Positions 35,782 to 44,333 of a stretch of DNA of 64,000 nucleotides are shown here, piece after piece; positions within the stretch are counted from its first letter, which is position 1; each line of letters opens with the position of its first letter. The notes beneath the pieces are model-generated. The model was not told the origin of the DNA and made no database searches. It was given only the letters and a program-made list of their open reading frames with translations. Where the stretch lies: assembly GCA_963839745.1 (NCBI GenBank), contig CAWIWC010000005.1, positions 310,001-374,000 on the forward strand, read 5' to 3'. Source of the DNA: JAIBJN01 sp963839745 (GTDB taxonomy: Bacteria; Actinomycetota; Thermoleophilia; Gaiellales; Gaiellaceae). Made by a program: the position numbers and the translations under genes.

Positions 35782-36695
35782 TGGAGGCCGGTGCCCGTAC
35801 GGACAGGCTCCGCTCGCTGACGGTCTCGCCCTCGGCGTTCGCCTGGTTCGCCTACACCGCGCTGGCCGCCCTCTTTCTCATCGTGGTCTCCGGCGCGACG
35901 GTGCGGCTAACCGGCTCTGGGCTCGGCTGCGAGAACTGGCCGCGCTGCGGCGAGACGCTCCTTCCGCCCAAGGACTACAACGCCTACGTCGAGTTCGGCA
36001 ACCGCGTGATGGGCTTCGCCGTCGGCATCACCACGCTCATCGCGGCCGGTGCCGCCTTCCGCGTGCCGGGCCTGCCCCGCTGGCTCCTCTGGAGCGCCGT
36101 CGCGCTCCCGTTCACGGTCCTGGCGCAGGGCATCCTCGGCGGGATCACGGTCGTCTTCGAGCTGCACCCGCTGATCGTCATGGGCCACTTCCTGCTCTCT
36201 CTCGTGGCGCTCGCAGTCGCCGTCGTCGTCGTGCAGGGCGCCAGGAACTTCGCCCGCGGGACGACCGCGGAGTCCCCGCTCGGATCCGCGTGGCTCGCCC
36301 TCGCGCTCGTCCCCGCGGCGCTCGCGCTCGTCGTCTCCGGCACGCTCGTCACCGCAGCCGGCCCGCACTCGGGCGGAGAGGACATCGTCCGCTTCGGGGA
36401 CGTGATCGAGGCCGTCCACATCCACATCGGGGCCACGGCGGTCTTCGGCATCGGGTTCCTCGCCCTGCTGGCGCTGCTCTTCGTGGAGCGCAGGCGCGCA
36501 CGGGTCGAGCTCGGGATCGCCGGCGCGATCCTCGGGCTGCTGCTCGTCCAGATGGCCGTCGGCGAGGTGCAGTGGCGCGAAGGCCTGCCCTGGGGCCTCG
36601 TCCTCTTCCACGTCACGCTGGCGACCGTCATCTGGATCCTGGTCGTCGCTCTGGCAGTCCGCATCGTGCTCGGGCAGCGCGCCCGGCTGCCGTAG
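35781..36695 (+). CDS. ctaA: Heme A synthase (CtaA/COX15)
   Basis: This 304-residue protein has about eight membrane helices, a paired cysteine loop (GLGCENWPRCGETL), and haem-ligand histidines in ELHPLIVMGHFLL, IEAVHIHIGATA and LFHVTLATV. It oxidises haem O to haem A for cytochrome aa3 oxidase. The one-base overlap (TGATG) with selD indicates co-transcription, although no functional link is evident. Confidence 0.92.
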   Translation: MEAGARTDRLRSLTVSPSAFAWFAYTALAALFLIVVSGATVRLTGSGLGCENWPRCGETLLPPKDYNAYVEFGNRVMGFAVGITTLIAAGAAFRVPGLPRWLLWSAVALPFTVLAQGILGGITVVFELHPLIVMGHFLLSLVALAVAVVVVQGARNFARGTTAESPLGSAWLALALVPAALALVVSGTLVTAAGPHSGGEDIVRFGDVIEAVHIHIGATAVFGIGFLALLALLFVERRRARVELGIAGAILGLLLVQMAVGEVQWREGLPWGLVLFHVTLATVIWILVVALAVRIVLGQRARLP

Positions 36696-36740
36696 ACTGG
36701 TCCGATCGCAGGGCATCTCCGCATAGACAGCCGGCCCACC

Positions 36741-37592
36741 CTGCGCGCGCCTGTCCTCGTCGCCGCGTTCCGAGGGTGGAACGACGGCGCGCAGGGCGCC
36801 TCGCTCGCCGCGAGCTTCCTCGCGCAGAGCTGGAGCGCGGAGCGCTTTGCGGACGTCGATCCCGAGGAGTTCTACGACTTCCAGGCCGTCCGTCCGCACG
36901 TCCGCCTCGAGGACGGGATCACCCGGCACATCGACTGGCCCGAGAACGTCTTCTACCACGCGGCGATCCCCGGGATCGAGCGCGACGCCGTGCTCCTGCT
37001 CGGGATCGAGCCGAACACCCGCTGGCGGACCTTCGCGGGCGAGATCGCCGGTCTCTCCAAGGACCTCGGAGTCGAGCTCGTCGTCACCCTCGGCGCGCTC
37101 CTTGCCGACGTCCCGCACACGCGACCGTCGCCCGTCACCGGCTCCGCGAGCGACCCGGACCTCGTCCAGGAGCTGGGGCTGACCTCGTCGCGCTACGAGG
37201 GCCCGACCGGCATCGTCGGCGTCCTTCACGACGCCTGCCGCGAAACCGGCCTGCCTTCGGCGAGCCTCTGGGCGGCCGTCCCCCACTACGTCTCGCTCGC
37301 GGCGAGCCCCAAGGCGGCGCTCGCGCTCTGCGAGCGGCTGGCGGCGCTCCTCGGCGCCTCGGTCGACCTCTCCGACCTCGAGCGCGCCGCCGACGCCTAC
37401 GAGCTCCAGGTGAGCGCGGCCGTGGCGCAGGACGAGGAGACCGAGGCGTACGTGCACGAGCTCGAGACCCGGCGCGACGCGCTCGGCGAGGAGCTCGACG
37501 TCCCCTCCGGCGACTCCCTGGCGGCCGAGCTCACCCGCTTCCTCAAGGAGCACGAGGAGCGAACCCGGCAGGACCGCGAGGAAGACGCCTAG
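36741..37592 (+). CDS. PAC2 family protein (proteasome-assembly-chaperone-like), probable CTG start
   Basis: This protein of about 283 residues has the family start RAPVLVAAFRGWNDGAQ, internal LLLGIEPNTRWRTFAGEI and ELVVTLGALLADVPHTRP, and an acidic C-terminal tail. The family is widespread in Actinobacteria. The frame has no ATG, GTG or TTG between the ctaA stop at 36693 and GTG 36990, which is about 80 residues into the fold. CTG 36741 matches the usual MR-x-PVL N-terminus exactly. It ends overlapping the convergent dipZ stop. Confidence 0.87.
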   Translation: MRAPVLVAAFRGWNDGAQGASLAASFLAQSWSAERFADVDPEEFYDFQAVRPHVRLEDGITRHIDWPENVFYHAAIPGIERDAVLLLGIEPNTRWRTFAGEIAGLSKDLGVELVVTLGALLADVPHTRPSPVTGSASDPDLVQELGLTSSRYEGPTGIVGVLHDACRETGLPSASLWAAVPHYVSLAASPKAALALCERLAALLGASVDLSDLERAADAYELQVSAAVAQDEETEAYVHELETRRDALGEELDVPSGDSLAAELTRFLKEHEERTRQDREEDA

Positions 37593-39229
37593 CCGAACGT
37601 GAACGCGTAGGCCTCGGTCCCCGGCGAGAAGCTGAGGTCGAGGACGTGGTCGCGCTTCTCGCCCGGGATGCGCGCCAGGGTGTAGAGGTCGTCCTGGGTC
37701 ACCTGCACGGTCCCGACCGGCTCCTCGTCGAGCGTGACCTCGACCGTCCTGCGGTCTCCGTCGGTCCCCAGGACGAGGAAGACGTTGCGGCCGTGGAAGG
37801 CCAGCCGCAGCCGGGCGTGGTCCCCGGCCACGATCCGCTCGCCCTCCACCGTCCAGCGGCCGCCGTACGCCACGCCGTGGAGCGGGACGAACTTCGGGAT
37901 CGAGTACTCGGCCTCCTGGTCCGGGAGCAGCCGTGAGCCGACGAAGCGGTCGAGCCGCTGGTAGCCCAGGTAGGTCTCGGGCGTCTGCTCGCCGCTCGGC
38001 GTCTCGTCCTCGAGCTCGTCCGAGACGAGCGGGCCCGACACGTTCTCGGCGAGCAGGTCGCGGATGACGCGCTCGCTCTCCTCGTAGTCGCCCTCGCCGA
38101 AGTGGACGTAGCGGAGGCGGCCGCGGCGGTCGACGAAGTACTTGGCGGGCCAGTACCGGTTCTGGAACGCCTCCCAGGTGCCGTACTCGTTGTCGAGGGC
38201 GACCGGGTACTCGATCCCGAGGTCGCGGACGGCGCGCCGCACGTTGTCGGCCTCGCGCTCGAAGGCGAACTCGGGCGTGTGCACGCCCACGATCACGAGC
38301 CCGTCGTCGCGGTACTCGTCGTGCCACGCCCGGATGTGCGGGAGCGTGCGGAGGCAGTTGATGCACGAGTAGGTCCAGAAGTCGAGGAGCACGACCTTCC
38401 CCCGCAGCCCCGCGATCGTGAGCGGCGGTGAGTTGACCCACTCCTCGACGGCCGTGAAGTCGGGCGCCGGGCCGTAGTCGTCGAGGCGCTCCTCCCGGGC
38501 GAGCCCGGGCGTCCCGACGAGGTCCTCGAGCTCCGTCTGCGCCGTGGCGCTCTCCTCGAGCGCCTGCAGCGCCTTCGTGTACTCGGGAACGCGCGTCCGC
38601 AGGTCGCGGTCGACGCCGTAGATCATCAGGACGGCGACAACGAGGACGCTGACGCCGAGGGCACGCCGCACGAGCGGGGCGTGGGCGCGAACGGGCTTGA
38701 GGTTCATCCCGTGCTGGGCTCCGATCGCGACCCCGAGGAGGACGAGGCCGGCCCCCAGGCCGTAGGCGAGGGTGATGAGGACTGCCTCGAGCCCGAGGTC
38801 CCGCGTCGCCGCAACGGTCGCGACGGCGCCGATCACCGGGCCGGCGCAGGGCGTGAAGATCAGCCCGAGACTGACGCCGAGCACGAACCCGCCGCCGACG
38901 TCACCGGGCCGCCGTCGCGAGAGCGCCTGGAACGGACGGGAGAGGAGCTCGCCGAGCGGCGTCCAGAGGAGCGAGATGCCGACGACCACCACGACGGCGA
39001 TGGCGAGGTTCCGCAGGAGGTCGTCCGGCAGCCCGAGCGCGGACAGGAGCGCAGTCGCGGTGAGGGTGAAGACGGTGAAGCTCGCGACGAGCCCCGCGAC
39101 GATCGCGTACGGCCGCCGCTTCCCTCCCGTCGCGCTCCCGGCGAGGACGATCGGCAGCACGGGGAGCACGCACGGCGAGACGGCGGTGACGATGCCCGCC
39201 ACGAAGGCGACGACGAGGAGGAGCAGCAT
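37589..39229 (-). CDS. dipZ: DipZ-like fusion: CcdA membrane domain + thioredoxin + C-terminal beta domain
   Basis: This 546-residue protein has a CcdA/DsbD-type membrane region (about residues 1-215) with cysteines in VSPCVLPVLP and FTPCAGPVIG. An extracytoplasmic TlpA-like thioredoxin follows (about 265-400) with active site TYSCINCLRTLPH. A final beta-rich domain of about 130 residues is of the carbohydrate-binding fold seen in mycobacterial DipZ. It carries reductant across the membrane to exported thiol proteins. Confidence 0.92.
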   Translation of the reverse strand: MLLLLVVAFVAGIVTAVSPCVLPVLPIVLAGSATGGKRRPYAIVAGLVASFTVFTLTATALLSALGLPDDLLRNLAIAVVVVVGISLLWTPLGELLSRPFQALSRRRPGDVGGGFVLGVSLGLIFTPCAGPVIGAVATVAATRDLGLEAVLITLAYGLGAGLVLLGVAIGAQHGMNLKPVRAHAPLVRRALGVSVLVVAVLMIYGVDRDLRTRVPEYTKALQALEESATAQTELEDLVGTPGLAREERLDDYGPAPDFTAVEEWVNSPPLTIAGLRGKVVLLDFWTYSCINCLRTLPHIRAWHDEYRDDGLVIVGVHTPEFAFEREADNVRRAVRDLGIEYPVALDNEYGTWEAFQNRYWPAKYFVDRRGRLRYVHFGEGDYEESERVIRDLLAENVSGPLVSDELEDETPSGEQTPETYLGYQRLDRFVGSRLLPDQEAEYSIPKFVPLHGVAYGGRWTVEGERIVAGDHARLRLAFHGRNVFLVLGTDGDRRTVEVTLDEEPVGTVQVTQDDLYTLARIPGEKRDHVLDLSFSPGTEAYAFTFG

Positions 39230-39265
39230 CCCCTTCGATGCTACTCCGAGGTTCTGAACGGAGCC

Positions 39266-41781
39266 TTACGCGGTCTTCTCGGCCGCCTGCGCGACCGGCG
39301 CGGCCGGAGCCTGCTCGGCGGGCCTGGCCGGCTTGGCGGGCTTGCGCTTGGCCTCGCCGGGGCGCCCGTTCGGCGACTGGCCCTTGGCCTGCGTGTCTTC
39401 GCCCTTGCGCCGCTTCTTGCGCCGCCGCCGGCGTGACTTGCTCGACGGCTGCTTCGGCGCGGGGAGGTTGTCGGCCAGCGCGTTGGCGACCTCCGGGAGC
39501 GTCCCGATCCGCTCGCGGACGCCGTCGATCAGGCGCTGGGCCGTCGGCGTGTAGGCCTCCGCGGACGCGAGAAGCGCGACGGCCACGTGAATCGGCTGCT
39601 CGAGGGCCACGTTCACGAGCCGGGCGGCGTTCTCCTCGTGGCGGTGCCCGCGCGAGTTCGTGAGGGCGCCGAGGAGGCGCTTCGCCTCCGGCAGGTCGGC
39701 GCTCGCGCGCCGGTCCTGGATCTTCCTGGTCGAGCGGGCGAGCCGCCACGTCCAGCGGGCGATGATGTCCTCCGGCGCGTCGACCTTGCCCTCGCCGATC
39801 GCGCGCAGGAGCACGCGCACCCCCTGGACGCGGTCCTTGTCCCAGGTCGGGGCGGAGGTCACCATCGTGACGAGGTCGTCGAAGTCCGCCCGGTCGACCA
39901 TGACCGCGACGCGGTCGCCGAGCGCCGAGAGGCGCAGGCGGCGGTTCGGGTTCTCGGCCGCACAGCTCATGAGGAACGCCTCGCGGCACTCGCGGCTCGC
40001 TCGCGCGAGCTTCTCGGCGAAGGTCTGGCGCTCCTCGAAGCGCACCTGGCGGCCGGCGATGCGGGCCCACAGCATCTGCTCGTCGTCGGCGAGCCGGCCT
40101 GGGTCGACGCGCTCCCACTCGCGCGTGATGACCGCCACGCGCCGGCGCGCGTCGGGCGTCACCGGCACGAGCCAGGGCGCGGGCGAGAGCTTGCGCTTCG
40201 CGCGCCGCTGCACGCGCCGCCGCGGCGCCGGGGTGACCCGGGCGCCGGGCCGGTAGAAGTCCGAGTCGAGCAGGCTGTGGATCGTGATCGTGCGGTCGTT
40301 GTGCGTGGCCGCGTCGTCGACGAAGTCCACGACGACCCCGGCTTCCTTGCGCGGCGCGAGGCGCATGATGCGGCCGATGCGCTGCTGGTAGACGCGGCGG
40401 CTCGCCGTCGGGGCGAGGTGCATGCAGATCGTCGCCCGCGGCGAGTTCCAGCCCTCGGCGAGCAGCTGGGCGTTCACGAGGATGTTGATCTCGCCGCGCT
40501 CGTAGGCGGCGAGGGTCTCGGCGAGCTTGACGGGAGGCGTCCGTCCGCTCACGGCCTCGGCTTTCAGGCCGGCGGCCCGGAACTCGCGCGCGAGGTTGTA
40601 GGCGTGCTCGACGCCGGCCGCGTAGACGATTCCCGGCGTCGCGTCGAAACGGTCGCGGTAGAGGCTCGCGGCGGCCTGGTTGAAGATCTCCTGGTCGAGG
40701 ACCTTGGCCAGGATTTCCTGGTCGTAGTCCCCGCCCACGATCGGGACGGACGAGATCGCGGCTGCAGGCCTCACCCGGAGGGAGCGCAGCGGGGCGATCA
40801 GGCCCCGGCGCGCGGCATCGCCGAGGGGCAGGTCGTCGACCGAGGCCGGGAAGACGTCCGAGACCTGCTTGGCGATCAGCTGCTCGGTCGCCGTCATGCC
40901 GATGTAGATCGGCTCGGTCAGCCGCCGGATGGCTGAGCTCGTCTTGTCGCCGAGTGCGGTGTGCGCCTCGTCGCAGATGACCAGCTGGTACGCCTTGCGC
41001 GAGAGCGAGTCGACGTGGCGCGCGAACCACGCGTACGTCTGAATGGTGATCGGGTTCTCGCGGAGCGGCTCGCGGTCGCGCAGGACGGCGTCGTGCAGGC
41101 GCTCGCCGTAGCCCTCCGTGGTCAGGTCGGTCGTGAACTGGTTCACGAGCAGGCGCCGGTGCGTGAGGATGAGGACGCCCATCGAGCTGGCGGCCTCGAC
41201 GAAGCCGGCGGCGGCGATCGTCTTCCCGGAGGCCGTCGGGTGGCGGAAGCGGAAGCGCCTGACCGCGCCGGGGTCGTCTCCCGAGGCGAGGTCCTCCACT
41301 TCCTCGCCCTCGGCGCCGACGTCGTCGTCTTCCGCGACGATCTCCTCCTCGAAGTCCTCTCTTCCTCCGTCCGCTCCTCGACCTGCACTGCGTTGCCGTT
41401 GCCGTTCCCGTTCTCGGCCTCCTCCTCGTGCCGGGCGATCAGCTCGGCGAGCATCCCGGCGAGGGCGTCGATCTGGTGGCGGCGGAGCTCCGTCCCGGAG
41501 GCAAGCCGGGGCGGCCGGTCGGTGAGCACGCGCTCGAGGCCGAGCATCAGCGCGTAGTTCACCTTCCATTCGGGCGAGGGCGACCGTCTGCCGGCCTCCA
41601 TCTCGAGCAGGGCGGCGTCGAGCGCGCCCCTGCGGGCATGGCCTTCGGCGAGCACGCTCGCGGCGTCCTCGCCGGGGTGGAGGAAGGACTCCCCTGACCA
41701 CGCCTCCGCGCGGAGGGCGGCTGCCGTCAAGGCGTCCGTTTCCTCCGACTGGACAGTCGGATGGCGGATTGCTTCTTGCAT
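39266..41781 (-). CDS. DEAD/DEAH-box helicase with basic tail, frameshifted
   Basis: The product is about 838 residues. The N-terminal part (MQEAIRHPTVQSEETDAL to LAELIARHEEEAENGNG) is in one frame. After an acidic linker, a base is missing near 41360, and the rest continues as EDFEEEIVAEDDD. Helicase motifs are HPTASGKTIAAA (I), VICDEAHTALG (II), GMTAT (III) and YQQRIGRIMRLAP (VI). The C-terminus is a Lys/Arg-rich tail followed by a Pro/Ala stretch, which could bind nucleic acid. It is a superfamily 2 helicase of the type III restriction/UvrB-like kind; the process is unknown. Confidence 0.8.
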
Positions 41782-41878
41782 GGACGCAGCGCCGTTGCGC
41801 TGCCCGAACCAGAGAGTGTGCGCGAGTAATCTCGCGCCGGCACTCACATCATACCGGATTCGTAGGGGCGGGAGGCCT

Positions 41879-43183
41879 CTACGAGTGGAGCTTCGAGGCG
41901 ATGGCCTTCTGCATGCCGACCGCCTTCTTCATGTACTCGTACGCCATCTCGGCGTTGCCCTCGGCCTCGTACAGCTCGGCCATCTGGGCGTACACCGTGG
42001 CGAGATAGCGGTTGGGGTTGGTCGGGCGCAGAAGCTCAGCGGCCAGCTCGTAGAGCTCGAGCGCGCGCCCGCGATCGCCCATCTCCTCGTAGATCTCCGC
42101 GAGGGTCGAGTAGCTCCGCGCGGCGTCCTCGGGAGCGGCGTCCGAGATGATCCCGGCGATCTGCATGGCGAGCGCGGCCGCCTCCTCCTTGCGCCCGAGC
42201 CGGGTGAGCGCGCGGGCCTCCTCGAGGCGGTACTGCGCCCGCTCGACGGCGTTGCCGCTGGTCTGGAGGAGCGGCCATCCCTCCTCGAGCAGCGCCAGCG
42301 CCTCGTCGGCCCGGTCCCTGTCGAGCTCGATGTGCGCCAGGAGCTGGTGCGCGCGCGCCGTGCGATACGTGTCCTCCGTCATGCGCAGGACCTCGAGCGC
42401 GCGCCGCGCGTAGCGCGCGGCCGTCTCGCTGTCGTTCCGCTCGGCGTGCAGGCGGGACTGCGTCCAGTAGAGGTTGATGCGCACGTTGGGGTTGATGGAG
42501 TCCTTGCCGATCGCCAGAGCGTTGGCGAGGACCTCCTCGGCCCGGCCGAAGTTCCCGCTGTCGATGAGAGCGTCGCCGAGCAGCAGCTGGAAGCGGATGC
42601 GCTCGAGCTGGTCGCCGCGGCCGTCCGCGGCGGCGAGGCATCGCTCGAAGACGGCGATCGCCGACTCGAGCTCGCCGACCATCGCGTACGCGCGCCCGAG
42701 AGAGTCCGCCACGTCCGGGTTGCCCGTCTCGTCCGAGCCGGAGAGCTGGATCGCGGTCTCGAAGTGGTCGATCGCCGTGCGCGGGTCACCGCGCCTGTAG
42801 GCGACCTGCCCCAGGCCCGCGTGCGCGAGCGTGAGGTCACCGTTGCCCGCGGACTGGTCGAGAAGCTGCGTGTAGAGGTCGTGGGCGAGGTCGAGGTCGT
42901 CGAGGCGAAGCGCGACCTCGGCCTCTAGGAGCTTGCCGTCGCGGGCGCCCGGGTCCGACCCCGTGGCGAGGTAGTCCTCGGAGACCCCGAGCCGGCGCCC
43001 GAGCTCGCGGAGGAGCTGGAGCGACGGGATCCGGTCACCGGACTCGATGCGCGAGATGTACGCCGGCGAGCAGCCCGGGAAGGCCAGCTGCCGCTGGCTG
43101 AGCCCGGCGGTCTCCCGCGCGGTCCGAAGGCGATTGCCTACCGCCTGTGGATCGTCGACGTGAGTTGACTTTTGTCGTGGCAT
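41879..43183 (-). CDS. XRE-type HTH regulator with C-terminal TPR array (second copy)
   Basis: This 434-residue protein has the same plan as the 29610 gene: an HTH at about residues 17-70 (GNRLRTARETAGLSQRQLAF, AYISRIESGDRIPSLQLL), then TPR-type helix pairs (LGQVAYRRGDPRTAIDHFET, MAELYEAEGNAEMAYEYMKK). Sequence identity between the two looks modest, so they are paralogues rather than a recent duplication. TACATT, 9 bp before ATG 43183, is a plausible -10 giving a nearly leaderless mRNA. A 25-residue signal-like ORF starts 78 bp away on the other strand. Peptide control is inference. Confidence 0.83.
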   Translation of the reverse strand: MPRQKSTHVDDPQAVGNRLRTARETAGLSQRQLAFPGCSPAYISRIESGDRIPSLQLLRELGRRLGVSEDYLATGSDPGARDGKLLEAEVALRLDDLDLAHDLYTQLLDQSAGNGDLTLAHAGLGQVAYRRGDPRTAIDHFETAIQLSGSDETGNPDVADSLGRAYAMVGELESAIAVFERCLAAADGRGDQLERIRFQLLLGDALIDSGNFGRAEEVLANALAIGKDSINPNVRINLYWTQSRLHAERNDSETAARYARRALEVLRMTEDTYRTARAHQLLAHIELDRDRADEALALLEEGWPLLQTSGNAVERAQYRLEEARALTRLGRKEEAAALAMQIAGIISDAAPEDAARSYSTLAEIYEEMGDRGRALELYELAAELLRPTNPNRYLATVYAQMAELYEAEGNAEMAYEYMKKAVGMQKAIASKLHS

Positions 43184-43261
43184 CTGACGCCAAATGTAGA
43201 ATCACGCATTGCCCTCGGGCCCGGGGCTGTCCAGTTGTCGGTACGACGAAAGGATGGCTTC

Positions 43262-43339
43262 ATGAAGATTCGGGTGGCGTTGCTTTGCGTTGCCTTGGGG
43301 TTGTTCGCCGCCCTGGTCGGCGGAACGCCCTGGCACTAG
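43262..43339 (+). CDS. Small signal-like peptide (25 aa), candidate pheromone precursor
   Basis: This ORF of 25 codons has AAAGGA eight to nine bases before ATG 43262. The product starts MKIRVALLCVALG, continues with a hydrophobic core, and ends LVGGTPWH. A strong intrinsic terminator follows 17 bp later, which makes a dedicated short transcript likely. The plan (basic start, hydrophobic core, short polar tail) matches the 28-residue ORF beside the other HTH-TPR gene. It could instead be a leader peptide or membrane toxin. Confidence 0.62.
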   Translation: MKIRVALLCVALGLFAALVGGTPWH

Positions 43340-43356
43340 CGTACGAAGATCGTAAC

Positions 43357-43391
43357 GGGGTGGCGGGCAATTTTCATCCCGCCACCCCTTT
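43357..43391 (+). terminator. Rho-independent terminator after the 25-aa peptide gene
   Basis: GGGGTGGCGGG (43357-43367) pairs perfectly with CCCGCCACCCC (43378-43388) around a 10-base T-rich loop, followed by TTTA. It is one of the strongest terminators in the window. Confidence 0.88.
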
Positions 43392-43661
43392 ACCTTTGGC
43401 GATGCGGCCTCGGAAGTCTCGCCGGCGACCCGTACGGCCGGGGAGAGTCGCCATCACGGGCGCAGGGCAGGAGCTCGAGACGTGGAGGAGTCGTGGAGCG
43501 CATCGCCGGTGTCGGGCCGCCGAGGAAGAGTCGGGGCCCGCCTGCGGTTGCGGGCCCCCGGAGCATCAACGGCACTGACTATTGTCGTTTGTAATCGGTC
43601 AGCGAGCCTCCCCGGAACGGGTGATTCCGGGTGCGTCGGAAGAGGGAGCTAGTCTCGGCGC
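43392..43661 (+). ncRNA. Candidate structured RNA region, no gene recognised
   Basis: GGCGATGCG (43398-43406) pairs perfectly with CGCATCGCC (43499-43507), closing about 92 bases that contain further GC-rich pairing. A terminator-like hairpin follows: GGGGCCCGC (43533-43541) with GCGGGCCCC (43550-43558). Another lies at 43611-43631 (CCCGGAA/TTCCGGG). A 58-codon ORF from ATG 43402 runs through it, but its third-position composition is not coding-like. I matched it to no riboswitch family. Confidence 0.4.
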
Positions 43662-44333
43662 ATGGATTGGGATGGCCACGCGGAGCGGGAGGAGGGTCGC
43701 TATGCCGACGGGCTCGCCCGGCTCCCCGACGAGCCGGACGCCCGCCAGAAGCAGCTCGTCCGCATCGCGATGGCTGCGACCGGAGCCGGGCTCGCGCGCC
43801 TGATGCAGGGTCGCCGTGCCGAGGCGGTCGGATGGCTCGCCCGGTCAGCGGAGCGCTTCCGCGAGAGCTACCCCGACGCGCCCCCGGGGAGCTGGGGGCG
43901 CCTGATCGGCGCCCTCAAGGCGCGGGTGCTCGCCGGCGACAGGGAGGGCGCCGAGACCGATGCGAGCTGGGCGCTCGAGCAGGGCCCCGCTGCCGGCGAG
44001 TCGCCGATCGGGCGCTACGCGGCGGTGCTCGCGCTTCTCGTCCTCGGGCGTGACGAGGAGGCGACGGCGACGGCTGCGCCTTTGACCGAGGAGCCCGAGG
44101 AGTCCTTCCCGCGCCCCGTGGCCGAGGCGCTGGCCGCGCTCGCGGCCGGCGACGGCGCGGCCTACGCCGATGCCGCGGCGCGCGTCCTCGAGTCCTTCGA
44201 GGGGCGGGACGAATACCTCGAGGACATCCCGGTCGCCGACACGGTCATCGTCCTGCAGGCACTCGCGGAGCGTCGCGGGATCGCCCCACCGCTGCGCTCG
44301 CCGCTCCTGCCCGAGGAGGCGGTCGGAAGCTAG
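43662..44333 (+). CDS. Hypothetical helical (TPR-like) protein
   Basis: This 223-residue, acidic, almost fully helical protein (for example IAMAATGAGLARLMQGRRAE and EALAALAAGDGAAYADAAAR) has repeats of 30-35 residues that suggest degenerate TPRs. There is no signal or catalytic motif. It may be cytosolic scaffold or DUF material. It converges with the GspE-N gene with overlapping stops. Confidence 0.6.
   Translation: MDWDGHAEREEGRYADGLARLPDEPDARQKQLVRIAMAATGAGLARLMQGRRAEAVGWLARSAERFRESYPDAPPGSWGRLIGALKARVLAGDREGAETDASWALEQGPAAGESPIGRYAAVLALLVLGRDEEATATAAPLTEEPEESFPRPVAEALAALAAGDGAAYADAAARVLESFEGRDEYLEDIPVADTVIVLQALAERRGIAPPLRSPLLPEEAVGS

Noticed and set aside
35762..38441. Very long ORFs on both strands across ctaA, PAC2 and dipZ
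   Set aside because: They span several well-identified genes in other frames and lack any domain; shadows.
43430..43540. Glycine riboswitch-like words (GGGGAGAG, CCGCCGAGGAAGAG)
   Set aside because: The conserved 3' part and order of helices are missing, and no glycine gene follows.
43402..43578. 58-codon ORF after the 25-residue peptide gene
   Set aside because: Third-position composition is not coding-like, and its ATG sits in the closing stem of a probable RNA structure.
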